Shown piece after piece: positions 1 to 9,707 of a stretch of 64,000 nucleotides of DNA. The stretch is taken from NCBI RefSeq assembly GCF_029227915.1, contig NC_079887.1:2108001-2172000 (forward strand). Direction: 5' to 3'. How positions within the stretch are numbered: position 1 is the first letter of the stretch; each line of letters opens with the position of its first letter. The translations under genes were made by a program, and so were the position numbers. The notes below the pieces were generated by a model that was not told the origin of the DNA, did no database searches, and was given only the letters and a program-made list of their open reading frames with translations. Origin of the DNA: Hydractinia symbiolongicarpus (lineage: Eukaryota; Cnidaria; Hydrozoa; Anthoathecata; Hydractiniidae).

Positions 1-75
1 CAGGGAGTAAACTCATTTCCAGAACGATTTTTTAAATTATTTTTTCACCATTAAAACGCATGAGACTTGTAGTTT

Positions 76-97
76 TCAAAAATGTTTTCATTTTTGA
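76..97. other. Perfect dyad/hairpin, 9-bp arms, 4-nt loop (recurs once per monomer)
   Basis: Left arm TCAAAAATG (76-84), loop TTTT (85-88), right arm CATTTTTGA (89-97). The arms are exact reverse complements. The element recurs at the same place in nearly every monomer. Subtype-specific changes fall mostly in the left arm: subtype A has TAAAAATG, losing a pair near the arm's outer end, and subtype B has CAGAAATG, giving a G-T wobble. The right arm is mostly constant; the main exception is a CCTTTTTGA form common at 51-58 kb. Whether it extrudes as a cruciform in vivo is unknown. Confidence 0.9.
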
Positions 98-123
98 TGA
101 GGCGCTGAATAAAAGAAGTTTAA

Positions 124-174
124 TCGCCGGCAAACGAAAACCTGCGATTTCCCGTAAATCCCGGACTCGGCCCG
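124..174. other. CpG-dense core of the monomer
   Basis: This stretch of copy 1 carries eight CpG sites in 51 bp (125, 128, 135, 145, 153, 162, 168 and 173). The usual variant, CCCGCG in place of CCTGCG, adds a ninth. It also holds the palindrome GCCGGC and a short inverted repeat, GATTT-CCCGT-AAATC. The flanking A/T-rich DNA makes each monomer strongly bipartite. The same core is kept in all 316 copies with few C-to-T or G-to-A losses. Its function is unknown. Confidence 0.85.
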
Positions 175-203
175 TATAGTCAAAAGTATACAAAGAAAGT
201 ACC

Positions 204-406
204 CAGGGAGTAAACTCATTTCCCAAACGATTATTTAATTTATAATTTCACCACTAAAGCCCATGAGACTTGTAGTTTTTAAAAATGTTTTCATTTTTGA
301 TGAGACGCTCAATAAAAGAAGTTTAATCGCCGGCAAACGAAAACCCGCGATTTCCCGTAAATCACGGACTCGGCCCGTATAGTCAAAAGTATACAAGGAA
401 AGTACC
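204..406. repeat. Subtype A monomer (type example)
   Basis: Diagnostic bases: a TTATTTAA...TATAATTTCACC tract in place of the two T6 runs, AAAGCCCATGAG in place of AAAACGCATGAG, TTTTTAAAAATG at the hairpin, AAATCACGGACTCGG in the core, and ACAAGGAAAGTACCCAGTGAG at the end. The same form recurs with landmarks at 1075, 2898, 3911, 5328 and 6138. Derivatives with TTTGACC occur at 24060, 25276 and 26292. It is the first member of the 4-mer HOR. Confidence 0.9.
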
Positions 407-609
407 CAGTGAGTAAACTCATTTCCCGAACGAATTTTTAAATTATTTTTTCACCACTAAAACGCATGAGACTTGTTGTTTTCAGAAATGTTTTCATTTT
501 TGATGAGACGCTTAATGAAAGTGGTTTAATCGCCGGCAAACGGAAACCCGCGATTTCCCGTAAATCCCGGGCTTGGCCCGTATAGTCGAATGTATACAAA
601 GAAAGTACC
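407..609. repeat. Subtype B monomer (type example)
   Basis: Diagnostic bases: CGAATTTTTAAATT, CAGAAATG in the hairpin left arm, GACGCTTAATGAAAGTGG, CCCGGGCTTGGCCCG, GTCGAATGTATAC and ACCATGTGAG. B-like copies recur across the window (for example 28910, 30329, 44328, 51638, 62597), so this is an old subtype. The tail GGGCTTGG...GTCGAATG is one of two alternative 3' haplotypes; the other is GGACTCGG...GTCAAAAG. Confidence 0.9.
568..580. other. Second dyad, CGGGC-TTG-GCCCG, in B-type tails
   Basis: Positions 568-572 (CGGGC) and 576-580 (GCCCG) are exact reverse complements around TTG. The element exists only in monomers with the GGGCTTGG haplotype. The alternative GGACTCGG breaks it. It lies directly upstream of TATAGTCGAATGTATAC, whose TGTATACA is an 8-bp palindrome that the CAAAAGTATAC tail shortens to GTATAC. 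Function unknown. Confidence 0.8.
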
Positions 610-812
610 ATGTGAGTAAACTTATTTCCAAAACGATTTTTTAAATTATCTTTTCACCACTAAAACGCTTGAGACTTGTAGTTTTCAAAAATGTTTTCAT
701 TTTTGATGAGACGCTGAATAAAAGAAGTTTAATCGCCGGCAAACGAAAACCCGCCATTTCCCGTAAACCCCGGACTCGGCCCGCATAGTCAAAAGTATAC
801 AAAGAAAGTACC
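610..812. repeat. Subtype C monomer (type example)
   Basis: Diagnostic bases: AACTTATTTCCAAAACG, AAATTATCTTTTCACC, AACGCTTGAGAC, CCGCCATTTCCCGTAAACCCCGG (written here as the junction of CCGCCATTTCC and CGTAAACCCCGG) and CCCGCATAG. A derivative C' with TTTTTATTATTGATG occurs with landmarks 1481, 3304, 4317 and 6544. C-like copies reappear at 25682, 26698, 27906 and 31545. Confidence 0.88.
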
Positions 813-1013
813 CAGGGAGTAAACTCATTTCCCAAACGATTTTTTAAATTATTTTTTCACCACTAAAACGCATGAGACTTGTAGTTTTCAAAAATGTTTT
901 CATTTTTGATGAGACGCTGAATAAAAGATGTTTAATTGCGGGAAACGAAAACCTGCGATTTCCAGTAAATCCCGGCTCGGCCCGTATAGTCAAAAGTATA
1001 CAAAGAAAGTACC
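813..1013. repeat. Subtype D monomer (type example, 201 bp)
   Basis: Diagnostic bases: TTAATTGCGGGAAACG, CCTGCGATTTCCAGTAAATC and CCCGGCTCGGCCCG. Two single-base deletions give 201 bp. A derivative D' (GAACCATTTTTTAAGTT, GCGGGCAAACG, CGGCTTGGCCCG) has landmarks 1684, 3507, 3709 (tandemly doubled) and 4520. D is the fourth member of the 810-bp HOR. Confidence 0.88.
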
Positions 1014-4000
1014 CAGGGAGTAAACTCATTTCCCAAACGATTATTTAAATTATAATTTCACCACTAAAGCCCATGAGACTTGTAGTTTTTAAAAATGTTT
1101 TCATTTTTGATGAGACGCTGAATAAAAGAAGTTTAATCACCGGCAAACGAAAACCCGCGATTTCCCGTAAATCACGGACTCGACCCGTATAGTCAAAAGT
1201 ATACAAGGAAAGTACCCAGTGAGTAAACTCATTTCCCGAACGAATTTTTAAATTATTTTTTCACCACTAAAACGCATGAGACTTGTAGTTTTCAGAATTG
1301 TTTTCATTTTTGATGAGACGCTTAATGAAAGTGGTTTAATCGCCGGCAAACGAAAACCCGCGATTTCCCGTAAATCCCGGGCTTGGCCCGTATAGTCGAA
1401 TGTATACAGAGAAAGTACCATGTGAGTAAACTCATTTCCAAAACGATTTTTTAAATTATCTTTTCACCACTAAAACGCTTGAGACTTGTAGTTTTCAAAA
1501 ATGTTTTTATTATTGATGAGACGCTGAATAAAAGAAGTTTAATCGCCGGCAAACGAAAACCCGCCATTTCCCGTAAACCCCGGACTCGGCCCGCATAGTC
1601 AAAAGTATACAAAGAAAGTACCCAGGGAGTAAACTCATTTCCCGAACCATTTTTTAAGTTATTTTTTCACCACTAAAACGCATGAGACTTGTAGTTTTCA
1701 AAAATGTTTTCATTTTTGATGAGACGCTGAATAAAAGAAGTTTAATTGCGGGCAAACGAAAACCTGCGTTTTCCAGTAAATCCCGGCTTGGCCCGTATAG
1801 TCAAAAGTATACAAGGAAAGTACCCAGTGAGTAAACTCATTTCCCGAACGAATTTTTAAATTATTTTTTCACCACTAAAACGCATGAGACTTGTAGTTTT
1901 CAGAAATGTTTTCATTTTTGATGAGACGCTTAATGAAAGTGGTTTAATCGCCGGCAAACGGAAACCCGCGATTTCCGTAAATCCCGGGCTTGGCCCGTAT
2001 AGTCGAATGTATACAAAGAAAGTATCATGTGAGTAAACTTATTTCCAAAACGATTTTTTAAATTATCTTTTCACCACTAAAACGCTTGAGACTTGTAGTT
2101 TTCAAAAATGTTTTCATTTTTGATGAGACGCTGAATAAAAGAAGTTTAATCGCCGGCAAACGAAAACCCGCCATTTCCCGTAAACCCCGGACTCGGCCCG
2201 CATAGTCAAAAGTATACAAAGAAAGTACCCAGGGAGTAAACTCATTTCCCAAACGATTTTTTAAATTATTTTTTCACCACTAAAACGCATGAGACTTGTA
2301 GTTTTCAGAAATGTTTTCATTTTTGATGAGAAGCTTAATGAAAGTGGTTTAATCGCCGGCAAACGGAAACCCGCGATTTCCCGTAAATCCCGGGCTTGGC
2401 CCGTATAGTCGAATGTATACAAAGAAAGTACCATGTGAGTAAACTTATTTCCAAAACGATTTTTTAAATTATCTTTTCACCACTAAAACGCTTGAGACTT
2501 GTAGTTTTCAAAAATGTTTTCATTTTTGATGAGACGCTGAATAAAAGAAGTTTCATCGCCGGCAAACGAAAACCCGCCATTTCCCGTAAACCCCGGACTC
2601 GGCCCGCATAGTCAAAAGTATACAAAGAAAGTACCCAGGGAGTAAACTCATTTCCCAAACGATTTTTTAAATTATTTTTTCACCACTAAAACGCATGAGA
2701 CTTGTAGTTTTCAAAAATGTTTTCATTTTTGATGAGACGCTGAATAAAAGAAGTTTAATTGCGGGAAACGAAAACCTGCGATTTCCAGTAAATCCCGGCT
2801 CGGCCCGTATAGTCAAAAGTATACAAAGAAAGTACCCACGGAGTAAACTCATTTCCCAAACGATTATTTAAATTATAATTTCACCACTAAAGCCCATGAG
2901 ACTTGTAGTTTTTAAAAATGTTTTCATTTTTGATGAGACGCTGAATAAAAGAAGTTTAATCACCGGCAAACGAAAACCCGTGATTTCCCGTAAATCACGG
3001 ACTCGGCCCGTATAGTCAAAAGTATACAAGGAAAGTACCCAGTGAGTAAACTCATTTCCCGAACGAATTTTCAAATTATTTTTTCACCACTAAAACGCAT
3101 GAGACTTGTAGTTTTCAGAAATGTTTTCATTTTTGATGAGACGCTTAATGAAAGTGGTTTAATCGCCGGCAAACGAAAACCCGCGATTTCCCGTAAATCC
3201 CGGGCTTGGCCCGTATAGTCGAATGTATAGAAAGAAAGTACCATGTGAGTAAACTCATTTCCAAAACGATTTTTTAAATTATCTTTTCACCACTAAAACG
3301 CTTGAGACTTGTAGTTTTCAAAAATGTTTTTATTATTGATGAGACGCTGAATAAAAGAAGTTTAATCGCCGGCAAACGAAAACCCGCCATTTCCCGTAAA
3401 CCCCGGACTCGGCCCGCATAGTCAAAAGTATACAAAGAAAGTACCCAGGGAGTAAACTCATTTCCCGAACCATTTTTTAAGTTATTTTTTCACCACTAAA
3501 ACACATGAGACTTGTAGTTTTCAAAAATGTTTTCATTTTTGATGAGACGCTTAATAAAAGAAGTTTAATTGCGGGCAAACGAAAACCTGCGATTTCCAGT
3601 AAATCCCGGCTTGGCCCGTATAGTCAAAAGTATACAAGGAAAGTACCCAGTGAGTAAACTCATTTCCCGAACGAATTTTTAAATTATTTTTTCACCACTA
3701 AAACGCATGAGACTTGTAGTTTTCAAAAATGTTTTCATTTTTGATGAGACGCTTAATAAAAGAAGTTTAATTGCGGGCAAACGAAAACCTGCGATTTCCA
3801 GTAAATCCCGGCTTGGCCCGTATAGTCAAAAGTATACAAAGAAAGTACCCAGGGAGAAAACTCATTTCCCGAACGATTTTTTAAATTATAATTTCACCAC
3901 TAAAGCCCATGAGACTTGTAGTTTTTAAAAATGTTTTCATTTTTGATGAGACGCTGAATAAAAGAAGTTTAATCACCGGCAAACGAAAACCCGCGATTTC

Positions 4001-6888
4001 CCGTAAATCACGGACTCGGCCCGTATAGTCAAAAGTATACAAGGAAAGTACCCAGTGAGTAAACTCATTTCCCGAACGAATTTTCAAATTATTTTTTCAC
4101 CACTAAAACGCATGAGACTTGTAGTTTTCAGAAATGTTTTCATTTTTGATGAGACGCTTAATGAAAGTGGTTTAATCGCCGGCAAACGAAAACCCGCGAT
4201 TTCCCGTAAATCCCGGGCTTGGCCCGTATAGTCGAATGTATACAAAGAAAGTACCATGTGAGTAAACTCATTTCCAAAACGATTTTTTAAATTATCTTTT
4301 CACCACTAAAACGCTTGAGACTTGTAGTTTTCAAAAATGTTTTTATTATTGATGAGACGCTGAATAAAAGAAGTTTAATCGCCGGCAAACGAAAACCCGC
4401 CATTTCCCGTAAACCCCGGACTCGGCCCGCATAGTCAAAAGTATACAAAGAAAGTACCCAGGGAGTAAACTCATTTCCCGAACCATTTTTTAAGTTATTT
4501 TTTCACCACTAAAACGCATGAGACTTGTAGTTTTCAAAAATGTTTTCATTTTTGATGAGACGCTTAATAAAAGAAGTTTAATTGCGGGCAAACAAAACCT
4601 GCGATTTCCAGTAAATCCCGGCTTGGCCCGTATAGTCAAAAGTATACAAGGAAAGTACCCAGTGAGTAAACTCATTTCCCGAACGAATTTTTAAATTATT
4701 TTTTCACCACTAAAACGCATGAGACTTGTAGTTTTCAGAAATGTTTTCATTTTTGATGAGACGCTTAATGAAAGTGGTTTAATCGCCGGCAAACGGAAAC
4801 CCGCCATTTCCCGTAAATCCCGGGCTTGGCCCGTATAGTCGAATGTATACAAAGAAAGTACCATGTGAGTAAACTTATTTCCAAAACGATTTTTTAAATT
4901 ATCTTTTCACCACTAAAACGCTTGAGACTTGTAGTTTTCAAAAATGTTTTCATTTTTGATGAGACGCTGAATAAAAGAAGTTTAATCGCCGGCAAACGAA
5001 AACCCGCCATTTCCCGTAAACCCCGGACTCGGCCCGCATAGTCAAAAGTATACAAAGAAAGTACCCAGGGAGTAAACTCATTTCCCAAACGATTTTTTAA
5101 ATTATTTTTTCACCACTAAAACGCATGAGACTTGTAGTTTTCAAAAATGTTTTCATTTTTGATGAGACGCTGAATAAAAGAAGTTTAATTGCGGGAAACG
5201 AAAACCTGCGATTTCCAGTAAATCCCGGCTCGGCCCGTATAGTCAAAAGTATACAAAGAAAGTACCCAGGGAGTAAACTCATTTCCCAAACGATTATTTA
5301 AATTATAATTTCACCACTAAAGCCCATGAGACTTGTAGTTTTTAAAAATGTTTTTATTTTTGATGAGACGCTGAATAAAAGAAGTTTAATCACCGGCAAA
5401 CGAAAACCCGCGATTTCCCGTAAATCACGGACTCGGCCCGTATAGTCAAAAGTATACAAGGAAAGTACCCAGTGAGTAAACTCATTTCCCGAACGAATTT
5501 TCAAATTATTTTTTCACCACTAAAACGCATGAGACTTGTAGTTTTCAGAAATGTTTTCATTTTTGATGAGACGCTTAATGAAAGTGGTTTAATCGCCGGC
5601 AAACGGAAACCCGCCATTTCCCGTAAATCCCGGGCTTGGCCCGTATAGTCGAATGTATACAAAGAAAGTACCATGTGAGTAAACTTATTTCCAAAACGAT
5701 TTTTTAAATTATCTTTTCACCACTAAAACGCTTGAGACTTGTAGTTTTCAAAAATGTTTTCATTTTTGATGAGACGCTGAATAAAAGAAGTTTAATCGCC
5801 GGCAAACGAAAACCCGCCATTTCCCGTAAACCCCGGACTCGGCCCGCATAGTCAAAAGTATACAAAGAAAGTACCCAGGGAGTAAACTCATTTCCCAAAC
5901 GATTTTTTAAATTATTTTTTCACCACTAAAACGCATGAGACTTGTAGTTTTCAAAAATGTTTTCATTTTTGATGAGACGCTGAATAAAAGAAGTTTAATT
6001 GCGGGAAACGAAAACCTGCGATTTCCAGTAAATCCCGGCTCGGCCCGTATAGTCAAAAGTATACAAAGAAAGTACCCAGGGAGTAAACTCATTTCCCAAA
6101 CGATTATTTAAATTATAATTTCACCACTAAAGCCCATGAGACTTGTAGTTTTTAAAAATGTTTTCATTTTTGATGAGACGCTGAATAAAAGAAGTTTAAT
6201 CACCGGCAAACGAAAACCCGCGATTTCCCGTAAATCACGGACTCGGCCCGTATAGTCAAAAGTATACAAGGAAAGTACCCAGTGAGTAAACTCATTTCCC
6301 GAACGAATTTTCAAATTATTTTTTCACCACTAAAACGCATGAGACTTGTAGTTTTCAGAAATGTTTTCATTTTTGATGAGACGCTTAATGAAAGTGGTTT
6401 AATCGCCGGCAAACGAAAACCCGCGATTTCCCGTAAATCCCGGGCTTGGCCCGTATAGTCGAATGTATACAAAGAAAGTACCATGTGAGTAAACTCATTT
6501 CCAAAACGATTTTTTAAATTATCTTTTCACCACTAAAACGCTTGAGACTTGTAGTTTTCAAAAATGTTTTTATTATTGATGAGACGCTGAATAAAAGAAG
6601 TTTAATCGCCGGCAAACGAAAACCCGCCATTTCCCGTAAACCCCGGACTCGGCCCGCATAGTCAAAAGTATACAAAGAAAGTACCCAGGGAGTAAACTCA
6701 TTTCCCGAACGATTTTTTAAGTTATTTTTTCACCACTAAAACGCATGAGACTTGTAGTTTTCAAAAATGTTTTCATTTTTGATGAGACGCTGAATAAAAA
6801 AAAGTTTAATTGCGGGCAAACGAAAACCTGCGATTTCCAGTAAATCCCGGCTTGGCCCGTATAGTCAAAAGTATACAAAGAAAGTACC

Positions 6889-8501
6889 CAGGGTGTAAAC
6901 TCATTTCCCGAACGATTTTTTAAATTATTATTTCACCACTAAAGCCCATGAGACTTGTAGTATTTCAAAAAATTTTCATTTTTGATGAGACGCTGAATAA
7001 AAGAAGTTTAATCGCCGGCAAACGAAAACCCGCGACTTCCCGTAAATCCCGGACTCGGCCCGTATAGTCAAAAGTATACAAAGAAAGTACCCAGGGAGTA
7101 AACTCATTTCCCGAACGATTTTATAAATTATTTTTTCACCACTAAAACGCATGAGACTTGTAGTTTTCAAAAATGTTTTCAATTTTGATGAGACGCTGAA
7201 TAAAAGAAATTTAATCGCCGGCAAACGAAAACCTGCAATTTCCCGTAAATCCCGGACTCGGCCCGTATAGTAAAGAAAGTACCTAGGATGTAAACTCATT
7301 TCCCGAACGATTTTTTAAATTATTATTTCACCACTAAAACCCATGAGACTTGTAGTTTTCAAAAATGTTTTCATTTTTGACGAGACGGTTAATGAAAGAA
7401 GTTTAATCGCCGGCAATCGAAAACCCGCGATTTCCCGTAAATCCCGGGCTTGGCCCGTATAGTCGAATGTATACAAAGAAAGTACCCTGTGAGTAAACTC
7501 ATTTCCCGAACGATTTTTTAAATTATTTTTTCACCACTAAAACGCATGAGACTTGTAGTTTTCAGAAATGTTTTCATTTTTGATGAGACGTTTAATGAAA
7601 GTGGTTTAATCGCCAGCAAACGAAAACCCGCGATTTCCCGTAAATCCGAGGCTTGGCCCGTATAGTCGAATGTATACAAAGAAAGTACCCTGTGAGTAAA
7701 CTCATTTCCAAAACGATTTTTTAAATTATCTTTTCACCACTAAAACGCATGAGACTTGTAGTTTTCAAAAATGTTTTCATTTTTGACGAGACGGTTAATG
7801 AAAGAAGTTTAATCGCCGGCAATCGAAAACCCGCCATTTCCCGTAAACCCCGGACTCGGCCCGTATAGTCAAAAGTATACAAAGAAAGTACCCAGGGAGT
7901 AAACTCATTTTCCGAACGATTTTTTAAATTTATTTTTCACCACTAAAACGCATGAGACTTGTAGTTTTCAAAAATGTTTTCATTTTTGATGAGACGCTTA
8001 ATGAAAGAGGTTTAATCGCCGGCAAACGAAATCCCGCGATTTCCCGTAAATCCCGGGCTTGGCCCGTATAGTCGAATGTATACAAAGAAAGTACCAAGGG
8101 AGTAAACTCATTTCCCGAACGATTTTTAAATTTTTTTTTTCACCACTAAAACGCCTGAGACTTGTAGTTTTCAAAAATGTTTTCATTTTTGACGAGACGG
8201 TTAATGAAAGAAGTTTAATCGCCGGCAATCGAAAACCCGCGATTTCCCGTAAATCCCGGGCTTGGCCCGTATAGTCGAATGTATACAAAGAAAGTACCCT
8301 GTGAGTAAACTCATTTCCCGAACGATTTTTTAAATTATTTTTTCACCACTAAAACGCATGAGACTTGTAGTTTTCAGAAATGTTTTCATTTTTGATGAGA
8401 CGTTTAATGAAAGTGGTTTAATCGCCAGCAAACGAAAACCCGCGATTTCCCGTAAATCCCGGGCTTGGCCCGTATAGTCGAATGTATACAAAGAAAGTAC
8501 C
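6889..8501. repeat. Transition block with a 4-mer (812 bp) echo
   Basis: Eight monomers, landmarks 6950 to 8360. The first is A-related with an unusual GTAGTATTTC. The next (7153) is the first 192-bp copy. Monomers at 7345, 7548, 7751 and 7954 are followed by copies of the first two at 8157 and 8360 (offset 812 bp). Shared marks are GACGAGACGGTTAATG with GGCAATCGAAAACC, and the CAGAAATG copy with ATCGCCAGC. This block marks where the 4-mer order stops. Confidence 0.8.
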
Positions 8502-8907
8502 CTGTGAGTAAACTCATTTCCAAAACGATTTTTTAAATTATCTTTTCACCACTACAACGCATGAGACTTGTAGTTTTTAAAAATGTTTTCATTTTTGATG
8601 AGACGCTGAATAAAAGAAGTTTAATCGCCGGCAAACGAAAACCCGCCATTTCCCGTAAACCCCGGACTCGGCCCGTATAGTCAAAAATATACAAAGAAAG
8701 TACCCAGGGAGTAAACTCATTTCCCGAATGATTTTTTAAATTATCTTTTCACCACTACAACGCATGAGACTTGTAGTTTTTAAAAATGTTTTCATTTTTG
8801 ATGAGACGCTGAATAAAAGAAGTTTAATCGCCGGCAAACGAAAACCCATCATTTCCCGTAAACCCCGGACTCGGCCCGTATAGTCAAAAGTATACAAAGA
8901 AAGTACC

Positions 8908-9099
8908 CAGGGAGTAAACTCATTTCCCGAACAATTTTTTAAATTATTTTTTCACCACTAAAACGCATAAGACTTGAAGTTTTCAAAAATGTTTTCATTT
9001 TTGATGAGACGCTGAATAAAAGAAGTTTAATCGCCGGCAAACGAAAACCTGCGATTTCCCGTAAATCCCGGACTCCGCCCGTATAGTAAAGAAAGTACC
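8908..9099. repeat. Short monomer (192 bp, type example)
   Basis: The core reads CCCGGACTCCGCCCG and the tail TATAGTAAAGAAAGTACCCG, so the CAAAAGTATAC segment with its palindrome is missing. The A/T half and hairpin are intact. The following monomer starts GGGATGTAAACTC and carries AAAACCCATGAGACTTATAG, a linkage seen in most of the short-monomer group. Confidence 0.9.
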
Positions 9100-9302
9100 C
9101 GGGATGTAAACTCATTTCCCGAACGATTTTTTAAATTATTATTTCACCACTAAAACCCATGAGACTTATAGTTTTTAAAAATGTTTTCATTTTTGATGAG
9201 ACGCTGAATAAAAGAAGTTTAATCGCCGGCAAACGAAAACCCGCCATTTTCCGTAAACTCCGGACTCAACCCGTATAGTCAAAAGTATACAAAGAAAGTA
9301 CC

Positions 9303-9505
9303 CAGGGAGTAAACTCATTTTCCGAACGATTTTTTAAATTATTTTTTCACCACTACAACGCATGAGACTTGTAGTTTTCAAAACTGTTTTCATTTTTGAA
9401 GAGACGCTTAATGAAAGAGGTTTAATCGCCGGCAAACGAAATCCCGCGATTTCCCGTAAATCCCGGGCTTAGCCCGTATAGTCGAATGTATACAAAGAAA
9501 GTACC
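9303..9505. repeat. CAAAACTG/GAAGAGACGC subtype monomer (type example)
   Basis: Diagnostic bases: CACTACAACGCATGAG, CAAAACTGTTTTC (hairpin left arm broken), TTTTTGAAGAGACGC, TTAATGAAAGAGG, AAATCCCGCG and GGGCTTAGCCCG. Recurs with landmarks 11583, 12990, 14601, 15402, 16203, 17409, 19426, 20227, 21840 and 22843, several with a further CAAAACTGTTTTCG change. It is confined to the 18-mer-derived region. Confidence 0.85.
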
Positions 9506-9707
9506 CAGGGAGTAAACTCATTTCCCGAACGATTTTTTTATTTTTTTTTTCACCACTAAAACGCATGAGACTTGTAGTTTTCAAAAATGTTTTCATTTTT
9601 GATGAGACGGTTAATGAAAAAGGTTTAATCGCCGGCAAACGAAATCCCGCGTTTTCCCATAAATCCGGGGTTGGCCCGTATAGTCGAATGTATACAAAGA
9701 AAGTACC
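9506..9707. repeat. T-tract monomer (type example)
   Basis: The segment between AACGA and CACCAC is almost pure T, a T run of about seven, an A, then a run of about ten. The common monomer has T6-AAATTA-T6 here. The core reads CCCGCGTTTTCCC and AATCCGGGGTTGG. Related T-tract copies have landmarks 9769, 10376, 11785, 13394, 13597, 14804, 15007, 16406, 17814, 19629, 20430, 22043, 23046 and 24263. Confidence 0.82.

Larger units (their letters stand above)
1..203. repeat. Reference monomer (phase used for all entries)
   Basis: This 203-bp copy defines the phase: it starts at CAGGGAGTAAACTC and ends at GAAAGTACC, just before the next CAGGGAG. Order of parts: GTAAACTCATTTCC; an A/T tract with two T6 runs at about 27-55; CACCA then AAAACGCATGAGACTTGTAG; the hairpin at 76-97; GAGACGCTGAATAAAAGAAG (here GAGGCGC); the CpG-dense core at about 124-174; then TATAGTC, a GTATAC palindrome and AAAGAAAGTACC. 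A consensus built by eye has 42 C, 35 G and 13 CpG in 203 bp. The length is close to a nucleosome repeat, a common but not diagnostic property of centromeric satellites. Confidence 0.95.
204..6888. repeat. Block 1: 4-mer HOR A-B-C-D, ~810 bp
   Basis: The subtype order repeats with a period of 810-812 bp. Complete A-B-C-D units: 204-1013, 1014-1824, 2837-3647, 3850-4659, 5267-6076 and 6077-6888. In-register irregularities separate them: B-C-B-C-D without A at 1825-2836, an extra D' at 3648-3849, and B-C-D without A at 4660-5266. Two versions alternate, one with plain C and D and one with C' and D'. Consecutive full units share diagnostic bases at almost every site, as expected for recent unequal exchange. 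Confidence 0.9.

Noticed and set aside
27-55. TATA-box-like or origin-like A/T tract (TTTTTTAAATTATTTTTTC) in every monomer
   Set aside because: No downstream gene or initiator context and no ARS-type consensus that I can recognise. A/T tracts are common in satellites.
24-160. CENP-B box (pattern TTCG, four bases, A, two bases, CGGG)
   Set aside because: On the minus strand, TTCGGGAAATGAG matches TTCG and the A but ends AGTT rather than CGGG. TTCGTTTGCCGG fails at the A and at the end. No good match was found in the common subtypes.
745-765. Telomere-like CCCGTAAACCCC in C-type cores
   Set aside because: It resembles the plant telomere unit CCCTAAA with an extra G, but occurs once per monomer and is never tandem. 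Most monomers have CCCGTAAATCCC. Chance similarity is the simplest reading.
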